From NCBI GenBank assembly GCA_963693315.1, contig OY856188.1:103418462-103482461 (forward strand): a stretch of DNA of 64,000 nt. The letters run 5' to 3'. This DNA comes from Diogma glabrata (taxonomy: Eukaryota; Arthropoda; Insecta; Diptera; Cylindrotomidae). The notes under the pieces are model-generated. The model saw only the letters and a program-made list of their open reading frames with translations. It had not been told where the DNA came from and ran no database searches. Positions 55,522-64,000 of this stretch are shown here, piece by piece (position 1 is the stretch's first letter; each line of letters begins with the position of its first letter). A program made the translations under genes and the position numbers.

Positions 55522-58500
55522 TTACAATGTAATTGTGTTCTCAAACGCTGATTTGAGATTTGTTCGAACGTGACTCCTAGGGATGGCCAGACGGTCCGAA
55601 CAATTCAATGCTTCGTTAGTTGTTTCACCGACGATGTGAAGGGATTTCATGAGTTGATAGGTTTTCCCATCTGAAACTGGATGTTGACCAAACAACAAAT
55701 AATATAGAGAAAATTGAGTAGCACTATGTACTATCACTTCCAGTTGAGAATCTCATTTTGTATTTTGATGAACGGTCTATGGAGGAACGGTCTATTAACC
55801 TTCTCCGATGCATTACTCTCTGGGCTGTAGACACCAGTTCTGACATGTTGAACATTGAAATCCGACAATAAGTTCTGAAAAGATTTGCTTAGCCACTGTT
55901 TACCATTGCCGCTATGCAGAAACTCTGGTATCCCATAAGTCAAAAACATATCATACTTTAGAAATGCATTCGCCTTAGATGAAGTTGTATTCCGAAGTGG
56001 TTTAAGCAATACAAACTTTGTGAAATGATCCAAAACAATCAGTATGACCGGATGCCCAAGTTTAGAACGAGGGTACGGTTCTAAAAAGTCTATGTAGACC
56101 CTCTGCCATGAACTTGCCGTTTCGAACTGATATTGCATCGGAGGGCGCAATATCTGTTTCGAATCCTTTGTTTGTTTACATGTGTCACAGGACACAATGT
56201 AATTATGTACCTGCGATGCCATGCCAGGGCAATAGTAGAGACGCCTTCATGAGCAGCAGCACTATCATCATAACGCTTTTGAATCATTTTCAAAGTCAAA
56301 GGTTTTGGTAACCAGAACTTCCACACAGGTACATCGTTTGGAATTGCATCAGGTTTCGGCTCTACAGGGATAAATAGCCTACCATTCAAAAGTTTCACCA
56401 AGGGAAAATCTTGCGGTGACATTTGAACTTTAGCTATCATATCCGTATAGTCTTTGTGTTGATAACCTTCATTGTCAAGCTTTATTTCATCTTTCGGCAA
56501 ATTCTGCGTGCGTATCGTCGTAAAGACGAGAAAAAGCATCAGGGACTATGTTTTGGGTCCCCTTTTGGTGAATAATTGTAAAATCTATATGTTAGAGCTT
56601 TAGGCCCCCCCTAGCCAGTCAGGCACTCAAGTCTTTCTGTGACATAAGCCATTTTAAACTTGAGTCAGTGACCTTCAACATTGACCCTGAATTGCTTTAC
56701 ACATAGAATTTCCGAAGGACACACGTTAAGCTTCTTCGGCATGAAGATAGCCTTCACTCTTGTCCATCGTTATCAACTTGCTACAAGACACTACCGACCC
56801 CTGTCAGGCTAGCATCGCAACTTATGAAAAACTCTAATAATCAGGATTGATCAGAACTGGAGCTGAAGTCAACAGAGTTTTTAAATTTTCGAAAGCTAAT
56901 TGGGCTTCCAATGTCCATTTTAGCTTGTTAGAACCTTTCTTCAATAGATCAGTTATTGCCTATTGGAGATACCACACTTGCATAATTTGGAATGAATCGC
57001 TGGTACCATCCCGTTATACACAGAAGACGACGTATCTGCTTCACATTTGTCGGAGCTGGGTATTCCGCTGCAGCTCTTACTTTTTCCGGATCTGTTCGAA
57101 GACCATCTTTACCAACCAGAAAACCTAAATATTGTTCTTCCTTTAAAACAAACTTGCTTTTACCAAGATTTATCGTCAACCCAGCCGCTTTTCTCAATGC
57201 AGAAACTTTGGATAGCAGATCCATATGTTCCTGGAACGTTGAAGAGACCATAATAAGTCATCCAAATAGACAAAGACATTCTCATGATATTGGTGAGGAA
57301 TCACCTTGTGCCTCGACACATTGTCTGGTGTACATTGCACAGCCGAAAAGGCTTAACCTTCAACTGATACAATGCCTCTGCCAAAGGAATTTGCCAAAAA
57401 GCATCCTTGATATCAATACTAGAAATGTACAAGTAGTACTATTTAGACGATCCAATAGACCATCGATCAAGGGAAGGGCGTAAGCGTTCTTCTTTTTCAG
57501 GGAATTAACACGCCGACTGTCTATACACAATCTGTTCTTTCCAGAACTTTTTTGAACCAACACCACTGGCGAGCACCAGGAACTATAGAACTCCTCGATT
57601 ACGTCCATCTGAAGCATCCGGTCAAGTTCGGTATAGATCTTCAGCGATGTAAGATAATGTCTCCGATCGTGTTAATTTACTGACAAAGGAAGGAACGATA
57701 CCGAAAGTCTCCCAGAAATCGATAACCAGGTAGAGCTCTTCGCGTAAACCAGAAACACTATAGAAGCGCATTTGTTGAGTGGACCCATTCAAAGTAATCG
57801 GTAGATCTACATAACCCAAAATCTTATTATCCATACCAGCCGCTGTTGCGAATGCATGATGTGAACTTACGATATGATGTAAGGCTCCAGTAATGAATGC
57901 AGCGTTGAAGACGTCGGCAATAAGTCTTATGGTATTCAGGTAATCTACTAACAGCTGGTTTCATTGGTATTTCTGTTGTGAAAGGTCTGATTCGACCTGT
58001 GTTTCTATATTTTTTTTAGTTTAAATCCGGATGACATTCTGGACAGTTACGATATATAACATCTGGTTTATGACATCGCCAACAATATAATTTAATCTGT
58101 CTTTACTTTGTGGGAATTCAGATGCTCGATGTCCAACTTCACGGCACTTAAAACAGGTTATCTGACACACAGATGTTGATGGACCAGGTTGAGCAGATGT
58201 TGATGTCATGATCGGCCTTTGCAACGTATCGGTCTGGACTCATAAACTACCACGTTAGTAGATAAGTCTGGTTCAACAACATAGTCATCCACTTGCTGAA
58301 GTTAGCTAATTCTGAAATTTGTTGTCCTGGTTGGGACGGGTGCAGACCACAATCTTTCAAACTTCTGACATAAAGTCTGAAGTTCGTCCATTGATGTAAT
58401 ATTGTACTACCAAATTAGCATTTTTGAGATCTTCACTCAGGTCTTTCCTAGCAATCTATTATTTCACCATCAGTAAATGGATGTTCTAACTTACGGTTTA

Positions 58501-59495
58501 TTGGACCAATTTCTACGAAATACTCGTACATGCTTTCCTTAGGCTTCTGTTTACGGTTCAGCAGAACACGCAATATCGCCTTGGCATTGTATCGCCCTTG
58601 AGTGTACCGAAAGTACGAAAACGTCTCTCTCTCTCAACAATGGATACATTTCTACCTGATGCTCATTTAAGTTCAGGTGGTATCTGTCAGCAGCTGCCTT
58701 AAGGTATCGTGGGACTATTGACCTAAGGTTATCCCGAGTCACACGATCTCTCTGGCAGCCGCCTCCACTCGATGAACAAACTCAAGAACAGCCCGAGAGT
58801 GACTATACCCAGTGAAGACAGTAATCCAATTTGAATCATTCCGTTTTAACTTGTTTCTCCGTTCCTCTCGTACCATCCAGATGCCAACTCTGCAACAACG
58901 CTACGGTAACTCTGAGGAAGTTGGTTGTAAGGTGGTGGTGGTGACAAGGGTGGGTTATTAATTAAATCTTCAGCTCTCAACGCTGGATCCAACGTTGCAC
59001 GAGCGAAATTATCTACACTTGAACCTGACTGTTGGTATCTTGGCACATCTAATCGTTCCTGATGTTTTTGTTGTTTTCGATCTAGAAGTTCAATATCCCG
59101 CAAAGCTTCTGTCATAGGCTGCATCGGCATCGACGTTGATCTATCAACCGGTTGGAATGGTGGTGATTGAATTGGAGATAGAACACCTTGCCAGGTTTGT
59201 CCTAAACGCCTTGCTGTATCATTGGAGAATTTAGGACTCTTCATGCCGCTAAAAGCTGAGCACATGCAGACATGCACGCTTCACGCACATCCTCCCGCGC
59301 CCCCAATCTATCCGTCCTCACCGTATAATGTTTGATACGGTTGACAAACCTTGATAATATTTCATCATTCACCGGATACCACAAACACCTAATATCTCTT
59401 GTAATACGTACCGGTTCTACTGCCACTATCTCCGACTCCGCCAACAAAAAAAAGTAAAGACGAGGGAGAAAATGAAAGCTTGCAACAACCCTCAC
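55522..59495 (-). pseudogene. Gypsy element C, decayed gag-pol
   Basis: Read from 59495 down: gag-like frame (59241-59495), Pro-rich gag piece with PPPPYNQLPQSYRSVVAELA (58846-59277), knuckle CFKCREVGHRASEF lacking its last Cys (58021-58224), protease remnant (57622-57834), RT start EEFYSSWCSPVVLVQKSSGK (57360-57617), RT thumb YLGFLVGKDGLRTDPEKV and WYQRFIPNYASVVSPI (56949-57251), integrase with CDTCKQTKDS, VLDHFTKFVLLKP, SGNGKQW (Asp to Gly at the second core site) and ESNASEKVNR (55734-56222), and a tail (55522-55737). Multiple frameshifts, stops and deletions. LTRs were not recognised. A lineage distinct from A and B. Confidence 0.85.
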
Positions 59496-60782
59496 AAGAA
59501 TCTACAATAATTCCTTAATTTATTAAAATATGGATGTTTATTTTATTTATTATACATACGAGATTTCCAAGTCGAGTTTCGCCTGATGACAAAAAACAAA
59601 TATGATACAAATGACCATTGTTCTCTGAACCAGAATCCCACGCTCGCGAGACCTCTCCGAAAATGGCATGTATTGGTAAGAACTAACTAGTCTGGTACCT
59701 AACCGACAAAATTCTACAGACAAGTTCTTCCATCCTTAACGAAGCCAACCACAATTGTCATGATGTGGCCCACTTGGCCAATTTCCACTGACCCAGCTGT
59801 GGCTTCTCCCACTGACAATAAATTTGTAGTACTAAAACTAATGTCATTACCCAAGAGCACTTCCGAGCGCCAGAATCCAAACTCCAATGAATATTGTTCT
59901 ATTTAAAAACTAAAATTTAAACATCAAGTAGGCATTGAATTTGAATGGAGTAAAGCCCCTACCAGAAAAATAAACTGGTTCCCCAGTTCACTCCATTGAA
60001 GAGGTTCATGGTGGTGAAAAATGGTACCACTGGTAAGCACACTAGGTGCTTACACAATAGTAGCCTTCTCCACCAAAAACTCATTCGAAGTGAAGAGGAG
60101 AACCGATTGATCTGTCGATCGCATATTCATACCGGACCTAGGCGAAATCAATGTTATGGGGTGAAGCCCCATAGATGACTTCTTAAACCTACCACTTAAA
60201 GAAGATTATTCAAAAAAAAATTTATAATTTGTATAATTTGTATTGTATCAGTATACCACCGTGCGTCACCGAGGGTATCTAGGTTTGAACCTGAGCCACT
60301 GCGTCCGGATGGACAGAGTCCTCGACAGCCACTCCCCCATTCTTTTGGAGAAGCACCGTCTCGGTCTCTGCTCTCTGTCTTTCTTTTTTTACCGCATTTA
60401 TTTTGAACCAGTTGCGTCTGGCCTTCCGTACCTTTTTTTTCTATTTATCTTAATGCTTTTTTGTGATAAAGTCCATGTTTGTTACATGGCATCGAAACAA
60501 AAACAACCCGTTATTTTTTACAGTTTGATATTGTGATATTTTTCGCTATCTTTCTGGTTAATTTTTTGTTTCAAGATTATTTGTTAATTTGGTTAAAAAC
60601 TGCGCGTCGTTATAGGCTGGTTGCTGTTGTTTTCACTGACGCGTTAAAGATTTACAGACTAATCGGATTTCTTTGTCTTACTATTTTATTTTTAAACCGC
60701 ATAATGTAAATAAAGTATTGCCTTTTTTGGAGTCTAGAAACTCTTAAGCTAAGTAGTTATTAATATATTTTTTTATTTAAAG

Positions 60783-60845
60783 GAACTGGAAGCGACTCAA
60801 AATGTTAAAAAATGTGTCACTAAATCAACTATCGCTAAAAAAAAG
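60783..60845 (+). CDS. ZF2 linker exon, copy 3
   Basis: 21 codons, ELEATQNVKKCVTKSTIAKK plus K, from ATTTAAAG to AAG|GTAAGA, phase 0. The donor is better than in copy 2. No further exon of the gene was found up to 64000, so its 3' part lies outside or is lost. Confidence 0.7.
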
Positions 60846-61177
60846 GTAAGATATGTAACTATTTATTGCCTATTATTACATTTAAATAGTTTTATTATAA
60901 TTATATATTCCAAAATCACAACGTGGTTAGTGTTATGTTTTACCCAATATTAAGTGCGAATCTTTCTATAAAGGCAAATTTGTACATGTAGACTGCAAAG
61001 TTTTTAGTGCCATCCTCATATTCATTTGAATGGTCTGTTTTACAGAAATCTTCTATATTTAGATAATTCGATGCTAACATGTCGCAACCCTCTAAGAGAG
61101 ACAAACATTCTCCCACAATGCGGGAGACTGAGCATCCTTGCTGTGCTCCTTAATAAAACCCGCAAACTCGCTGTAGG

Positions 61178-61475
61178 TAAAAAACAAAATAAGTAATGAA
61201 AATATTTTGTGTAATTTTTTAATGTTTTATTAATAAAATAATATTATTAATAAATTCCGTCATGTGAAATAATTTTTGTCAGACTTTTGTTAAAATTATT
61301 TCACATGACAGAATTTATTAATAATATTATTTTATTAATAAAACATTAAAAAATTACACAAAATATTTTCATTACTTATTTTGTTTTTTATTTTATTGTG
61401 AAGTGGGTGATTCATTCACGAACGCATATAAGAAGGATATTATCAATATCGTTCAACATGAATTTTCGCTGTAGG
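61178..61475. mobile_element. Insertion with 100-bp-arm hairpin
   Basis: Absent from duplication copy 1. The 10-bp TCGCTGTAGG occurs on both sides (61168-61177 and 61466-61475). The insert starts with a 213-bp inverted repeat (61178-61390; arms about 100 bp, loop about 14 bp near 61284, only one or two mismatches), then about 75 bp of single-copy sequence. It is AT-rich and non-coding. Either a small foldback transposon or a repair-derived insertion. Confidence 0.8.
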
Positions 61476-62960
61476 TGTTGTTCTGAAAGCATTTGTGATA
61501 CATAAGCTGTCACGCCTTTGAGTCTCCAGTTTTTTATTCGTATTTCCAACAAAAGCTCTCGAAAACCATGCAAGAGACTCATAGCTGTCAATAGTTCTGA
61601 TAACTACTTTATACAACCAGTAGATCATTTTCAGAATCAGCCTCCATTTGCCAGCAAATTCCCTCTTGAAAAGCAACTGAACTCGGGTTGCGTTTGCGCA
61701 TTTGAGTATTGGCGACCAAGATACTTCACACTACATTGTACTGTTAATGTATTTTTACCGATTGAGGGAAGTGTGAAGTTGTTTAATTTCCTTCTGTTGG
61801 TAAACGCAAAGAGGTGTGTCTTAGAATCATTGATTCTTTTCAGAAACTACCTCTGAAAGGCTTATATTCGTAGACTTTCTAGCTTGATAAGCGTGTTAGT
61901 CGATCAGTCCCTCCAAGACTAAAGTTTTTTGCCTCGCAATTGTAAATTTTTCTGGTTTTGGAATAAAGACGACCCTGACGTTTCTCCAGGCCTGTGGTAT
62001 ATAGCTAAAAACTATGCAGGCTACGAAGATCCTTGAGAGCCTATCTCCTTTTATGTGCAAGCAATGTTATACCATAATAGGCCAAATTGTGTGAAGACCT
62101 GGAGATTTTTATGGTTTAATGGAACTGATAGCCCAAAACAGAGTCCTGGGCGATATAACTCTTTTTGCTATGATTCAGTTCATTCGATTTTCTTTTTCCC
62201 TATTTGAGGACTATTCCCGTTGGATAATCTTAGATTATCCAGTCTTGCTAAGGAATACTTTTTCAAGACCCTCATTAGTGCAGCACACTCCTTGACTGTC
62301 TTAATCGACTCACAGTACTTTTCGTAATATCTGTTCTTTGATATACTTTGATATAAAGGCTTATTCCCTTTAAAAAGTTTCCTTGCTTAATCCCAATTAG
62401 TCTTCAATGCTCTATTCAGTTGGTCATGGTTTTTGTTCCACCACACCGTCTTGTGTGTACCATGTTGCCTCGTTTCGGGACACGAACTCTCAAAAGATCT
62501 ATGAGCTGGTTAATGACCTGATCTGTAGCTCAAACCTTGGAAATGAAGTGACACCCAATACTGAAACGCAGCCGATTCTATCTGTCGGGGATTTCGGTAG
62601 ACGCCCACTAGGATCGTCTTTTCTGGAAAATCAGTATATCAAGAATCTTTCATGGTTTTTTTTGTAGTCAGTCTCCAGCTCCTGATGTCTTCGTGAAGAA
62701 AGCTAGAATATTGCTTGTCTATGGTTTTTTGCCGTCGGGACTAACAAAAGTATGCTCTTCTCCCGAATTCAGCATTTCCAAATTAATAGTCGCCAAGTAC
62801 TCTAAAAGTAGCGAAATCCGAAACTCGACGTCCACGCTGTGCTGCCTGGTTAATGCTGACAGAATTAGGTTGGTGTATCGGAGACAGAATAAAAACTGCT
62901 TAGCCAATGATGCTACTTCACGGCGAATTGGCGCCTTAAAACCAATGCGACCAAGCGTCT
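61440..62960 (-). pseudogene. LINE relic with endonuclease and RT pieces (R1/jockey-like), copy 2
   Basis: From 62907 down, the - strand reads LLEYLATINLEMLNSGEEHT and FVSPDGKKP, the end of a LINE endonuclease; then fragments of the linker; then a piece with VFIPKP near 61950, the RT entry motif; then the thumb (IRTIDSYESLAWFS, KKLETQRRDSLCITNAFRTT) at 61440-61676. All pieces are broken by stops. The last part is shared with 54600-55245. Confidence 0.72.
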
Positions 62961-63720
62961 GTTTTCCATGTTAGGGGCGGCTTGGAGCGGGCGTCTGCCT
63001 TGGATCAAGCGACTCGCTATATAAACGTGTAACAATGTTGTTTCTGGTAACCTTAAGATGCAGAACGAACCTATTCACGACAATTTGGGTTAACGCCCTA
63101 ACCCCGGAAAAAAAAATTATTTGTTAAATTTAGAAATCAGAAAAGAATAACAGACCACCGAATCGGAACGTGGAATGTTCACAGTCTGAGCGCTCCTGCT
63201 GCTCTTCCTATTATAAGTCTAGAAACAGAGGCTGAGAGGTATAAGATGGATATTATAGCTCTGCAAGAAATTAGACAGCCAATAATCGGAAAACAAGATT
63301 TGGATAATAACTCTTTATACTGTAGTGATCATCCCTCTCGAAGAGAATTTGGAACTGGTTTTCTTGTTGGTGCACGCATACAAAAAGCTGTGATAAAATT
63401 CATCCCGGTCAATGAAAGCATCTGCTATTTACGGGTACGCGGTACATACAACAATATTTCTCTTATTGCCGTGCATGCACCTACTGAAGCTAAGGCCGTT
63501 GACGAGAAGGATACTTTCTACATAGCACTGGAAGAGGTTATGAAACAAACGCCTACACGCGATTTCATTATGGTTCTTGGTGACTTTTATGGGCAGGTTG
63601 GAAGAGATATCTCTTTTAAAAATGTTGTGGGCTCCAACAGTCTGCAATTGAATTCGAATGTTAATGGTGAGAGAATGACTGAGTTTGCATTTTTTTTTAA
63701 AATAAAAAGTGTTGTGTTAT
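62940..63720 (+). pseudogene. RTE-type LINE 5' part with AP endonuclease
   Basis: A leader (GGGGCGGCTTGGAGCGGGCG...) shared with 14590-14640 precedes RIGTWNVHSLSAPAAL, YKMDIIALQEIRQP, RREFGTGFLVGARI, LIAVHAPTEAKAV and MVLGDFYGQVGRD, the ordered endonuclease motifs of RTE LINEs (catalytic Asn in WNV, Glu in LQEIR, Asp in GDF). The frame is open from about 63145 to 63719 and ends shortly after the endonuclease (TEFAFFFKI then stop), so RT is missing. The canonical GDFNA is GDFYG here, so the catalytic Asn is replaced by Tyr. Confidence 0.85.
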
Positions 63721-63760
63721 AGGGCTTACAATATGTGTCACAACAACACATAAATACCTT

Positions 63761-63958
63761 TTAAGACGTGGGTCCCACAACAACTTGCGCTTTAAGGTAT
63801 TGATGAACGCTTTTTTTAAACCTCTGCGGATTGAAACCACCTGAGACTATGGATTCCGTCAAACTATTACATTTGTATGCAGTTAGGACAAAGAAGTCTG
63901 AACAGAGTCCAAGTGGGACAAGATGTACAACAGTACGGGACAACAGTACTCCATACAA
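63761..63958 (-). pseudogene. LINE C-terminal fragment
   Basis: The - strand carries FFVLTAYKCNSLTESIV followed by FNPQRFKKSVHQYLKA, the typical end of many LINE RT proteins (R..+.WN.LP......FNxxRFK..V..YL). The following 60 bp (63735-63790) are also present in inverted orientation at about 44620-44675, so the 3' end belongs to a repeat family with at least two copies here. Confidence 0.5.
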
Positions 63959-64000
63959 GGACGAATATAGGACTTATAAACATGGAGCAATTGGTATGGA

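Larger units (their letters stand above)
60618..61930 (+). repeat. Segmental duplication 2, copy 2
   Basis: Same landmarks as 54160-55300 at about 6.46-kb spacing. It differs by a deletion of roughly 100 bp (near 61130-61160) and by a 298-bp insertion at 61178-61475. Confidence 0.88.

Noticed and set aside
59500..60240. Search for an LTR of Gypsy C
   Set aside because: No matching direct repeat was found at the other end (55250-55520), so no LTR is called.
60245..60400. tRNA-like SINE suggested by GGTTTGAACC
   Set aside because: A B-box-like decamer is present but no A box at the expected distance and no tRNA fold.
1..64000. CRISPR arrays, bacterial operons, phage or toxin genes
   Set aside because: The window is intron-containing, transposon-rich eukaryotic DNA; the repeats found are not regularly spaced with unique spacers and no bacterial gene families appear.

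Overview
The window is eukaryotic nuclear DNA, AT-rich, with short exons, GT-AG introns and very dense transposable elements. The element mix (mag-clade and other Ty3/Gypsy, a Copia element with a copia-type initiator-tRNA primer site, hAT, pogo, PIF/Harbinger, Helitron, Crypton-like, RTE and other LINEs) points to an arthropod, most likely an insect; the species cannot be named from sequence. No tRNA, rRNA or bacterial-type gene was found. Family names below come from motif recognition by eye; no database search was run.

Host genes. Two C2H2 zinc-finger genes lie head-to-tail on the + strand. Gene ZF1 (13900-18464) has five recognisable exons, three fingers and a stop codon with AATAAA signals behind it. 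Gene ZF2 starts at 29719 and runs through at least 13 exons to 60845 without a terminal exon, so it seems to continue past the window. Every intron that can be placed in both genes is phase 0, so exons can be copied without breaking the frame. This appears to have happened repeatedly: a two-finger exon is duplicated with its flanking intron (38603 and 45256), and a roughly 21-codon linker exon occurs three times (38477, 54319, 60783), with a shorter relative at 53153.

1-13320. Intact-looking Ty3/Gypsy element A (- strand, 1231-7542) sits inside the protease codons of a decayed mag-like Gypsy element B (+ strand, 1086-10926), with a 4-bp target duplication. Next is a pogo/Tigger-like transposase relic (- strand) split by a 1.43-kb non-autonomous hAT element with a perfect 8-bp target duplication.

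13320-20460. Gene ZF1, with an RTE LINE relic and a fragment of an A-related Gypsy in its introns; then a 169-bp tandem repeat and a 675-bp deleted hAT element full of CTCGAGA motifs.

20650-28555. A three-level nest: a hAT-like element (8-bp duplication) contains a full-length Copia element with identical 154-bp LTRs and an open 1304-codon polyprotein, and the Copia 5' LTR contains a 556-bp nearly perfect palindrome. A Harbinger-type MITE follows at 28865.

29719-64000. The long ZF2 gene. Its introns hold several LINEs, ATCGATA-rich repeats, a 2.76-kb inverted-repeat element, Helitron remnants, a Crypton-like tyrosine-recombinase relic, a PIF/Harbinger element with about 50-bp terminal repeats, a decayed Gypsy (element C) and a segmental duplication that copied one exon together with a LINE. 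Stretches not listed (mainly 36690-38240, 39260-40480, 45850-46250, 47180-48420, 51190-52600 and 59500-60610) show nothing I can support.
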